Positions 1 to 11,100 of a stretch of 64,000 nt of DNA are shown here, one piece after another. Within the stretch, counting starts at the first letter, position 1. Every line of letters begins with the position of its first letter. A model generated the notes under the pieces. The model was given only the letters and a program-made list of their open reading frames with translations. It did no database searches and had not been told where the DNA came from. The DNA comes from Durusdinium trenchii. Lineage: Eukaryota; Sar; Dinophyceae; Suessiales; Symbiodiniaceae. The stretch spans positions 170,575-234,574 of the forward strand of contig CAXAMN010003725.1 of assembly GCA_963970005.1 (NCBI GenBank), written 5' to 3'. The translations under genes were made by a program, and so were the position numbers.

Positions 1-330
1 CCCAAAAAGCTTCCACCAACAGCCTGCCAAAAGCTTTCCAGCCTCCCAAAAGCATCTGAAACCACCCCTTCGCCACGGCTTTAACCCATTGAGTTCTGCT
101 CCAAACGATTGAGTTCTGGCGGATCTATCATTATTCCCTGGCGCGCTCCCCCTTGCGTCGGCCGGGGTCGGCGGACTACTCACCTGAGGACTGCACGCTG
201 ATGTGATTTATAGTATGGTATGATGATGTATGATGAGTTATATAAATTCCTTGTAAATGCCAATGGGCTATTGGTTGTCCAGTGGTCACCGGTGGTTTGA
301 TTTAATGTGGACTGGATTTGATTTGCTCAG
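1..330 (+). other. Probable intron at the 5' edge of the CPSase gene
   Basis: No conserved coding segment was recognised. The stretch ends in a clear acceptor (TTTGCTCAG) at 330, directly before the first CPSase exon. Because that exon encodes the middle of the enzyme, the N-terminal half must lie upstream of the window and this stretch is most simply intron. Confidence 0.5.
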
Positions 331-3300
331 GATTTGACCACGGCCATCCCAGAGCCCTTGACGCTCCACGCAGCTGGAGCAGACGGATCGCAGCTGGGCC
401 CCCAAACGGTGGATGACCCCGAGTCGCGGATCATCGTGTTGGGCTGCGGGCCCTACCGCATTGGAAGCAGCGTGGAGTTCGATTGGTGCAGCGTCTCCTG
501 CGTGAGGACGTTGAGGGCGGTGGGGCACAAGGCCATTGTCATCAATTGCAACTCGACGAATTCAGAGAGAGAGAGATCAGAAGACAGCTAAGTTTCCTGG
601 AAGTCCAACTTAAAACATCACATGTGAATATCACTGTATAGTATAGTTATGATATAGTTGTATAAGTTTCCCTATACATCTAGGAACCAAATGAATTCCC
701 TAGCTACCTAGCTACGGCCTACCCCAAGGGGCTAAAAAGAAGAAGAAAGAAACTACTCTCCCTCCAATTTTGGTCTCCGACACATCTCCAGGCAACCCGG
801 AGACCGTGTCCACAGACTTCGACGAATCGGATCGGCTCTACTTCGAAGAGCTGAGCCACGAGCGTGTCATGGACATCTCGGAGCTGGAGAATCCACGTGG
901 CGTTGTGATCTCCGTTGGAGGTCAGACACCCAACAACCTGGCGTTGGGACTGCATAGGTGCCACCCGCGTGAACGTGTGACGTTAGTGCCGGATCACGTG
1001 TGGATGTGAGTCGACGGCTTCCTTTTTGAGGTGATTTGTAGCCGTCGTATGTGGGACGATCTGAGTGTTGGAAGGGCCAAGCGAGGGAAACCAATCTGCA
1101 TCAGAGCCGTGCCTTTGTTGTGTTTCTGGTCACCAGGTGTGGCATCCGCATTTTGGGAACCTCTGTGGAGGCCATCGATGCCTGTGAGGAGAGCGTGGTG
1201 AAGTGTGTGTGGCAAGGGGAAGTACAAGGGGAGAAAACATACCAATTCGTTGGTTGGTTGGTTGGTGACCCGGCTGGTTTGGTAATTACTTACTAATTAC
1301 TAATTACGTTTTGTGACTGCAGCAGTTGGCTCACCTGCTGAGCTTGTCCTTGGGTCTGTCGCTTTGCTGACTCCGCCATTCTGTGGAACTTGGCGTGGGC
1401 ATTGGGTTGGTGGAAGCTCAGCTCATGCCTGGGCCACCGTGGATCCTGATGAGTTGCAATGCCTGATGAAGGAGGAGGCATGCACCAAAAAAAGAGGAGC
1501 CAAACACCAATGTCTCAAGGTAAGCAACACTCGGAGTACGTGAATGTGGAGGCGACAACATATTTCTTGATGTTTGACAGCTGAAGCAAGCCTTCCACTG
1601 ACCCATTGGCCCATTGGCCATTGGTGCTTTGGCTCACAGGTGGCCCTGGCTGCTCTTCCCAGCTCGCGCTATCCGCTATTGGCTGAGAACAGACCTTGCA
1701 ACACAGTTGGACAAACAACGCCAACGTCATTTGGGTTGACCAAACGGCTACAACTGGCTTTTCCACAGGTGTGCCACGGGTCCATGATGAGCCCAGCGAT
1801 TCCGGCAATCATATGCACAATTTCATGCAGGAGTTCTACAAAGCACAAGAATTTGGACTTATTCATTTTTTGGTGAATCTTATGCCGGCCGCTATGTGCT
1901 GGCAGCGTCCCACGACATTTGGCAGCAGAATAGAGAAAACCAACCATAAAGATATTTTGGAAGGGACTGGGCCTTTTGAGAATGGTTTAACGGAGGTGCA
2001 GTTCCGGACATGCTCCACCTTTGATGGTGGCAAGTCTGAAGGTGTTGCCTTGCAGAAAGGCGTCATCGGACGAGCTGGAACGCTTGCAATGAAGGCGGCG
2101 AACCCGCTATGATTTCAGCATATTTCAGCAAAGTAGAGGACTTCCTCAAAAGTGCTGTACATCAAAAGACAAGAAGACTCAGTTTGAGCTTGGTGTTAAC
2201 AAGAAATGGGGCAGTTGCAATCGCTTCGTTACAACATGATTGGATGCTGAACTACCGGAGAAAGCTCCCTGACCTGCTGAAAGCTGGTGTTGGTTGGTGT
2301 GTTGATTTGGTGATGTGGACTAGATTTGAGGACGCTACTAGGAGCAAAGGGCATCGCTGCTAGGAGTAAGGACGCTACTAGGGGCTCCTGGCCTTACTAC
2401 TAGGAGCAAGGATGCTACATTTACAATTAGTTAGTGTCCATGCTCCTAGTGGCGATGCCCTTGTTACTAGTAGCGTTCTTGTTCCTAGTAGCGATGCCAG
2501 GAGACCCTAGTAGCGTCCATGCTCCTAGTTGGGCAACAAGAAATGGACCTTGGCCATGGGATTGGCCTCACACGTCGGACTTCAATTCGGGCGGAGGAAA
2601 TGAGTATCAGGTGGCTGGGCCAGGTCGCAGGACATTTGAGGTCTTCCAGTGGTTTCATGTGGTTTCCACTTCATGCAGGTCTATCAAGCTGGTCATGGTG
2701 CCAAATGGTGCCAATGGATCAGCCTGCAGTGGCATAATCTTCATCCAGGGTGGTCATCATCTTCATGAGTTCATCCCAGTTTCAAACCATAATGGTGATT
2801 TTCATCAATAATGCAAATTGCCACGTTGATTTGAAGCATCGAGTAGGTCAACGCATGTCAACGCCAATCGCGATGCTTTACTTTGATTTGTGTCAGAGTG
2901 CAGATGTAAAGCTCAGCTTAACGTTGCCGGGCCTTTCCATTTGGGCTTGGCCTTGAAACAAAGGAGACGAACTGAGTGGCAGAAATGGGCCTATTTGCCA
3001 GCTTGTGGACCCCTTCTGTGGACATGAAGGCATGCAGGACTCATACGAACTGCATATAGTCTTTCTTGGTTGCTTGTGGAGTTGTGGCCAGGATCGAAAC
3101 AAGTTCAGCAAGTTGTGTGACTCTCTCCGCATCGACCAGCCGGAATGGTCCCAGTTCGCCACTCTGGAGGAAGCACGGCGCTTTTGCAAGACGGCAGGTG
3201 TGGCCGGTGTGGGTCGGGGGGAAGTCGGGTCGAAGTCGGGGGAGTCGATCCAGCAGTCTTTTGCGCGCCCCGAACGTGGGAAGGAACTCTCAACCTCCAC

Positions 3301-6300
3301 AGATAGTCCTTCTGGGCGGGATGTGTGTGTATATATATATATATCTATATCTATATATATATACTATATTGTATAATGTAAGTTTTCGTGTTTATCGACC
3401 TCAGCTAACTTGACTTTCCAGGCTATCCTGTCTTGGTCCGGCCCTCCTATGTGCTGAGTGGTGCTGCCATGCGGGTGGTGACCACCGATGATGACCTGGA
3501 CCTCTTCCTGAAGACGGCCGCAGTGGTGAGCATGGATCACCCTGTGGTGATCTCCAAATACATCACCGGCGCCAAGGAGGTGGAAATGGATGCCATTGGC
3601 AAGGAGAGGAAGTGATCGATACTGGGAATGGGATCTGGGAGTTATATATATATATATAATATACAGGCATAAGGTCACAGACCGGAAGAAGGCATCAGAA
3701 AGAGAAGAACTAACATGAAAACCACAAGACGTTGCAGCCGAGCTTTTCCGCAAGGCCGGGGAGCTGGTGAACTACGCCATTGCGGAGCACATCGAAAACG
3801 CAGGCGTCTTCGACTCCGAGCCGGTATCCGGTATCCAAAAACGTTAGAAGACTCCAAACGACCGCCCCTCCACAATGGGTTATTTCAAAATCCTGTAGTG
3901 TCGTCATTCTATAGGATGTGTAATTTTAGGTTCTGCAGATATTTGATATCTTTGCATTCGGATGCTCATTCTTCCTGTGACTTCGCACCATCCAGACATG
4001 CCCCCGTTTGCTCGCCTTGTGGCGAGGTGTGCACAGCGGAGATGCCACTCTTCTCCTGCCCGCCCAGCGTTTATTTGTGGAGACCCACCGAAGGGTCAAG
4101 AGAACCTCGGCGCAACCGTGTGGTGCGTGTGGCCGCGTGGTAGCCTTGCCTACCAGATCGGTCCACAGGGGTGCCGAGAGCAGAAGCTGCGGCATTTGAG
4201 GGTTGCACTAGATGTTGCTTTATGCCTTTTGGTTTTTTTAAAGAATGAAGCTCAACCCTTGCTACTTTCACTTGCAATTTTGTCCTTGATTGTTCATTAT
4301 TTCTGCTCGAGGCATTTCACAGAAGCTATGCAAGGCTTTGAAGATTTCAGGGCCTTTCAATATCCAGTTTATTTGCAAGGACCCAGTCGAACGATGTCGA
4401 ACGTATTGTCTAGAGCAATATACGCCTCGACATCACTCAACAGAATTGAGTTCTTCACACTCCTTTTGGCTGATGCCGAGGGGGTGGGCCGGCCGCGAAC
4501 TTGCAGGATAATGAGGTGAAGGTCATCGAATGCAACCTGCGAGCCTCTCGATCCATGCCCTTCATCTCCAAGACCTACAATGTGAACTTCATCGAGTTGG
4601 CGACGCGCATCATGACGGGATTGCCTGTCTATCCTGCCATCATCCAGCCCATGGACATTGACTATGTGGCCTCTCGGCTAGAAGTGGCTCATGCTGGGAG
4701 AGGGTCTTTGCGGTAGCTCGTTGGAAGGCAGGTAGGCGGATAGCACTGCAATTGTTTTGGGCGAGAGGCCTGTGAAGCAACCGGGCAGAGACATGCTCAA
4801 GTGGCAAAAGATAGCCAGCGAACACCTGACATACCACTACCCGAGCATCAGCGAGCAACGGGCTTCGCGACCCGGGACTTTCGGGGGAAAACGCTCCCTT
4901 TTCCCTCGCGGGTGGCATGGCATCACCGAAAAACAAACTTATATACATATAGTATATAGTTGTATAATTATAGCTTCTTGTTTCTAGCTTCTTGTTACTA
5001 CTAGTAAGGCACTTGTTACTAGTAGCGATGCACTTGTTTCTAATCGCTTTTATGGTTATATATTGCGCTGAGGCGTGCAAGGTGCCCATGTTCTCCTTCG
5101 GACGGCTGAAGAACTCCGATCCCCGGCTGGGCGTTGAGATGTCCTCCACGGGTGAGGTGGCCTGCTTTGGTGTCAACGCCTATGAGGCTTTCTTGAAAGG
5201 CACCCGCATGAAAGGAGTTTGTTTGTGATTCTTTTCCGCCTCTTCTTTGAGCACCGCTGGTGGATATCCTCTCACAAGAACAGACTCTGCCCCGGTCTAG
5301 GCATGATCGCGGTCAATTTTAAGCTGCCCGCGAAGAACATCGTCATCTCCATTGGCCCGGTGGCTGCCAAGGCGGAATTCGTCACCACGGGAGCCGCCAA
5401 GCAATTGCAGGACATGGGCTTCAGCCTCTTCGCCACCAAGAGCACGCATGAGCCACTTGAGCTGACAAAAAAGCGAAATGAGAAGGGCCTCCATGCGCGT
5501 CCTTTAAGCATACATGAGAATACCAAAAAGGATCTCCCCCAAAGCATGAATACACGACTAATATTAACTAACCATATATTTGTTTTCTGCAAGTGGATCG
5601 TGCTGCGAAATCTTCCTTTTGACACATTGCGGGATCTCCCACAGAAATGCCCACACTTGGACATCTCAGATTGCCGCTAAGTGCAGAAGCGTGTTGGCTT
5701 AGGCACCTGACGAAGAGCGGGATCACCTCGAGTTTGGTCTACAAGCCTTTGATCAAGAGGGAGCCCAACGTGCTGACCATGCTCCAAGCTGGCAAGATGG
5801 ATTTGGTCATTGACATTCCTGATTCTATGGACCCCGGGCATGTTGATTGAGATGTTTCATTCATCCCTGTTGCTGCTCCTGCTCCCTGTTCATACTTTAG
5901 TCGCGCCAGTTCTTGAGTGTTCGCACCCTTTCATCCGTGGATGTTTATGTTGGTGGATGTCCATGACGTCTCTGAACCCTCAAAGAGAGGTCTATCTCTT
6001 GAGTAACGATAGGAACAAGGACGCTACGAATGGAGCAAAGGGCATTGCTACTAGGAGCGATCGGACGCTACTAGGGGCTCCTGGCCTTACTACTAGGAGC
6101 AAGAAGCTACTAGGAGCAAGGGCATTGCTACTAGGAGCATTTTTACTACTAGGAGTGATCGGACGCGACCAAGGACTCGGATGCCTTGACCGACGGCTTC
6201 AAGATGCGCCGGGGGCGCCATTGAGGCGGGGGTCTCCTTGATCACCGACATCAAGACCGCCATCTTCACCTGCAATGCCATGCACAAGAAATGGCTTAGA

Positions 6301-6372
6301 GAGAGCAGTGGGAAACCCTTCTGGGACTTATGCTCATGGCAGGAGGGGATGCTTGTGAATGTTTGTGTGTAA
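331..6372 (+). CDS. Carbamoyl-phosphate synthetase large chain, C-terminal half (5' partial)
   Basis: Makes carbamoyl phosphate from bicarbonate, ATP and ammonia for pyrimidine (or arginine) synthesis. I read 13 exons: 331-547, 792-957, 1137-1188, 3092-3197, 3422-3598, about 3738-3803, 4027-4094, 4323-4379, 4507-4668, 5073-5199, 5301-5451, 5703-5829, 6174-6372. Phases agree across all joins except the uncertain start of exon 6. The order of conserved blocks matches the family: [85 protein letters not shown], then an MGS-like domain ([38 protein letters not shown]). The protein stops about 50 codons after the MGS core, so no dihydroorotase or transcarbamylase is fused at this end. One extra G in the G5 run at 6211-6215 breaks the last exon's frame. 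Introns begin mostly with GC or GA. Confidence 0.92.
2332..2533. repeat. TACTAGGAGC-type repeat pair forming an inverted repeat in a CPSase intron
   Basis: Units related to CTACTAGGAGCAAGG run forward at about 2332-2412 and as reverse complement (CTCCTAGTAGCGATGCC) at about 2438-2533, separated by about 25 bases of AT-rich sequence. The two arms could form a long hairpin. It lies inside the 1.9-kb intron between exons ending at 1188 and starting at 3092. Confidence 0.75.
3322..3362. repeat. TG/TA microsatellite
   Basis: A GTGTGT run passes into ATATAT and CTATAT repeats within a CPSase intron, just after the exon ending at 3197. Confidence 0.9.
4984..5048. repeat. TACTAGGAGC-family repeat, reverse orientation
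   Basis: Copies of TTGTTACTAGTAGCGATGC and close variants, ending 25 bases before the acceptor of the CPSase exon at 5073. Same family as at 2332, 6009 and 42213. Confidence 0.7.
6009..6172. repeat. TACTAGGAGC-family repeat running into a 3' splice site
   Basis: About six copies of CTACTAGGAGCAAGG and variants such as CTACTAGGGGCTCCTGG fill the end of the last CPSase intron. They stop only about 20 bases before the acceptor of the exon at 6174, with no ordinary polypyrimidine tract between. Confidence 0.75.
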
Positions 6373-8178
6373 CTGTTACTGCGTTCCTCTCTCACCCTCT
6401 GTGACACTCACTCTAAATCTCTCTCTCTCTCTCTCTCTTTTTTGCTGCCTTTATCATGTGTTTATTTTAGTATTTTTTTGGAGGGGAGGCTTGTGGCATG
6501 AGGGGAATGAGTAGGATAGATCAAGGTGTGGGTCCATGATGCTCAGACATGTTCTGGCAACCAAGCATGGTTTCTTGCAATTATATAGGAGCACGTGGAG
6601 ATTGTCGAGAGGCTTGTGTGATCAGCCTACATCTGGAAGTGAATCCGTGGAACTGTGTCATTGACGTTTCTGTGCAAAGCAGAGAGTTTTCTAGAGTGCC
6701 GGGGCGCTGTACCAGTATCCTTGCAAAGAGCCTGTTTGATTTAGGGATGGCATTTGCTTTCACCCTGGATGTAGGAGGCAGGCTTGGGGTGCAAGCGTGG
6801 ATTTGGGGTTTTCAGGGTCTTGGCAGATCTTGGAGAGATTTTGCCTGAAGTTCTTCCTCGACTTTTGGACCTGTGTTCAATTCCTTCGGGCCACTTTTGT
6901 GACAGCGTTTGGACCCCTGCACAGGCAGGCAAGAGCGACATGTGCAACGTAAACCCAGCAGGGAGCACGTACCACAGCAAGCAAACCCCAGCAGAAAAGG
7001 CATACAAAGATTACAAAGGGAGTCACGCTGAGTCTATTCTGTTGAAGAATCATCACCCTTGTTATCCACACGCACAAAGAATAAACAATAGTATATAGTA
7101 ATATAGGTTCTTCGGGAGCACCACATAGGCATATGTAAATGTATATATACTGTATATATATATATATATGTTCTCTTTATATCAGTATTTTTTAGCGGTT
7201 TCTAGGGCCTGGTGTGCAGTGTGCCGCAGGGCAAAGCTACTGAGTGATTTGCATGAATCGCAGTCGTTCGCTCTTGCTGGGCTTGCAGGGGTAAGCAACT
7301 TAGTGCTTTTTCTCTTGAGCGGGAAATCAGCGGTGGGGAAGAGAGGAGCCGAACGACCACCGACAAGACTTTGCCACAGACATCCGAAAAGGATGGAGCA
7401 AAACATTCGCGCCCAGGCAGCGAGGACCCTGTGTGCACAACATAGTTTGGACCCTAAACGCTTTTAATCCTGAGGTTAATTTATCATGATTGGCTTTGTT
7501 GTGCCGCACTGCTGCGGGTCGGGCTTCCGCTTTCGTGAGGGTCGGTGCGCGTCCAGGACCTCGTAACTAGGCGACGTGTCACAAAGACCTACCTGACAAA
7601 TCCAAGGAACAGGATCGGATCTCACGTGGCGACGTGGTCGTGGTCTACGGTCGGAAAACGGTCTTCGCTGCGACCGTTTCCCACCTCATAAGGAGCTCAT
7701 GGAGGGAGAGATGGGCTTGGCGCATCGCTTCATCAGCTTTGCCTTTTGGCCGAATGGTTTTTGGGTTGGCGGATAGCGGTGGGTCTCGTGACCTACTCCC
7801 TGATAGACCAATTTTGAATTTTGTGAGTGCTCTTGGATATGTTTTGAACGGTGTCAGTCCAGGGTGAGGTGGCAGACATGTATAATGTATATAGCAGTGA
7901 CTAGCCGTCCAGGTCCTTTTTTTGCGGTTGGTGGATGGAATTTGTGGGTAAAAGAACTCAGTGGACAGATGGGTGCATAATATCATGGCAAAGCTTTTGA
8001 TCCGCTTGGTGAATGCATTAGCCGGACACAAATACATTCCTTGTGGATCCTTATGTGTTCTCACGGAACAACGCCGGGAGACGCCACTTGGGCCACTTGC
8101 TCGGGGTAAAGCTCCAAGTCCCACAAAGCAGGGGTCCGGCCCCTTTTCCTGATCGGCTACCCTTGGCTTTCTAGAGAG
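6373..8178. other. Intergenic or intronic, no gene supported
   Basis: After the CPSase stop there is a CT microsatellite at 6416-6439 and an AT microsatellite at 7141-7169. Open frames here (for example 6549-6848 and 7634-7867) lack conserved motifs and run past likely splice signals. I see no supported exon before 8179. Confidence 0.5.
7141..7169. repeat. AT microsatellite
   Basis: An almost pure TA dinucleotide run, interrupted once by CTG. Confidence 0.9.
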
Positions 8179-11100
8179 GTCAGATTCCTTGACACCGACG
8201 GGAAGTGGAAGAGTCGGAAGAGCACAACAAATGAAGCCCAACTTGAGCGCGACGTCCATCTTCAGGCCATGAAGCTCCTCAATGATGACCTACATGAGCT
8301 CCTTGGATCAGACGTTCTTAATATCACCCGTCCGCAGATGTCATGAACATGCTGGCTGGAAATGGGACGATTTCGTGAAAATTGCGGCGTTGGGTCTGTA
8401 CATATGTGGCAGTGGAGCACAGTTTTGTGCACCAGGGTAAGGCTCAATGCAAAGCCATTTGGAGGATACGTTAACCTCTATAGCTGTCTGTGGCATCGTC
8501 TTTAACCCTATGCTCCGTGCCGTGCGTCCTGTATCAGATATAGAAGAAACATCGGGCTTCACAACATTGAGAGGTCGTCTTCCACAGTGACGCGCATGAC
8601 ACACATGGTCATGTGCCATGGTGTGTTTTCCGACTCGGCATTATAAGCGCAAGCTCCCGAAGGTTTTACACCAAGTGCATGCCAATCTTCGACCAGGAGG
8701 CTTGGTTTGATGAATTCTAGAAGCCAGGTGCGCAGTCAAGGTTCAATGACGTTAGATCACATCGTCTTGACACCTTAGAGATTGTCACGTCACCACACCT
8801 TTATACAAACCTTCGTCAGACAAGCATACTGCAGGTACAGGATCTGCAGAACCATGGCCATACACATGAACAGTATGCCGCCTTCCAGGAGCCCCTTCGG
8901 CTAAAAAACATGCATTGGCAGAGCTTTGTCACCACTTCTGGAACAAAAGCATCGGAGGATAAGGTCAGTCTAGAGGTGGGCCATTTCCTCCTATTAGATA
9001 TAAAGTAAAAATAAATATACTCGTAGTGGTTATGACATGGGGGCATGCCGGATTCCGGTCTAGTAACTGCCTCATAACTGCTCTTGACTCTTAGGGAGGT
9101 ACCCAAGTCTACAGGAATAGGTGTGTGACCCCTTGGGAAGACGTGAAGTGTGCGTGCAAAAAGAGTGACTGGTGCGCTCTTTGTTTCTTCTCCTGACGGT
9201 TGTTCAAATTTGGGATGTGAGACCTCTTAATGGACATATAGCCTTATGATGAAGAGGGTCTCCTCAAAGGAGGTCTCCCATCCCTCCTATGAAAATACGT
9301 AGTGTTACGAGTCATGACATTGCCACAAACTGATTTATGTGGACGCCAGTGTATGCCAGTATGATGTCCTCCAGGATGAGCAAACTGCAAGGCGTGAGTG
9401 CATGTAGGCAGATGTTCTCCCAAAAAAGTGCCAAGAACTGAGGTACTCTGCCATCATCGAGGCCCGTTTGCTGGAATTCTGTCAGGAGGCGCTGATGGGA
9501 GTTCTTGACTCCGGGGTGAGATGTTCCAGATTCTGGAGGGCGCTAAACATCAACACAGTGGCCCTTGTTGATTGGACACTCGGCAACTCACTAGCACCAG
9601 ACAAAGCATCATGACCCGCCTTTCAGATAATCTTACTGTAGTTAGTATTTCCGAGAGGTAGCTCGGGAAGACCAGCCATTATTTTGGAGACTTGATGGCA
9701 CTTTACTCTGATCGTCCAAACCGCCACAGGAAGGCTTCGGGCAAGATGCCCAGGCGCTTTTCGATGAGCTGCAGCGACTCATTCAGAAGGACAAGGGCAA
9801 TGAGTCACGGTTTGAGCTGGACGGGGTGGGTCATAGCCATAGCAGATCGCCCGTAGCAAGTGTGAGACTTCAAAGGCGGGTGTCAAAGCAACCATTGGCA
9901 CCAAAACACATTGCAGAGACTCATGGCTTTGAGGGCCTCTGGAGGGCTTCTTGAAGCCTTTGGTGCTCCAAGTAGATGTCTCAAACGCCAGGATCAAGAG
10001 CAGGTGGCTGCCCAGCTCAGGAGGTGCCAAGGGAACCGAAAGTGAAAAAAAAACTGGAGGGGCTCACGAAACTCATCGAAATCCACATGCCTTGCAGCAC
10101 ATATCTTATGGCCACTTGGGAAGGCGTAGTTTCGAGCCTTTGGGGCTGTGCAATCCACTTTGCTGGGTGGAATGTTTCTTTTTGGGGCCATACCACCTGA
10201 TTCTGCTGGGATTCACGCTGTCATGCCATTTTGACAAGGGCTGTTTGCATAGTCATAGCCAAGTCTCTTCAAACCAATGCAGGGAGCTGGCGGATGTGGA
10301 GCAGAAGAAGGAACAGCTACGAGCACGCGCGTCTGAGGCAGGAATGAAGCTGGAATCATGCTAGGACATGTCCAATCATGTCGAGAAAGGGTGTATGATA
10401 TGTATGTTTTGTTTTTGCGGTGAAGCATCCCAGGTGCTGCTCCCTTCTTTTGGCTGTTTTTGAAACACTTGCTTGGAAGACCTCATACCACTCGATGTAG
10501 GTTACATGGCGCCAGCACCGGTTGATCACCTGACTCAAGTGCCCAATCGAGAGTTCAGTTCCTTCCATACCTGCATCCCCGGTTAGTGCAGTTTGGTCCG
10601 TCTATTTCCCGGTCACCCACCGTGCAGGGCGACACGGACAAGCCATTGGTGCTCATTTGCAAGCCAGCGGCTCACTGGCATTTAAAATCGGACACGTGCA
10701 ATTCTTTAAGATCCCACCTGGACCTTGGAGTAAAGATAGCACCAATCATGGAAGCGGAAAGCTCTTTGCTTGTAGTTTCCAAGGGGGCCATGCCATCCCC
10801 TTCGATTGTTGGACGGGTTTCAGCGTAGAAAAGGCCGGTTCGGTCGGAATGGAATTTGAAGCTGCTCCTCCACGGCAGGCGGGCCTGGGCGATTTGATGA
10901 ACTCCTTGATGCTTGGCACTGTTCTTTTGCGATCATTTGTTTGGTTGGTGGGTTGGCTGGCTGTCTGGCTGGCTTTGCGAATGACTGCACGCTCTGGTGT
11001 CGCACCTTTCTCTTATTGTGCACTCGTTTCTTTTGTTTCCATAAATGGCTCAAGGCCTTTTTGAGCCAGGGAGCCGTACAGGCCCCTGGCTGTACAAAAG

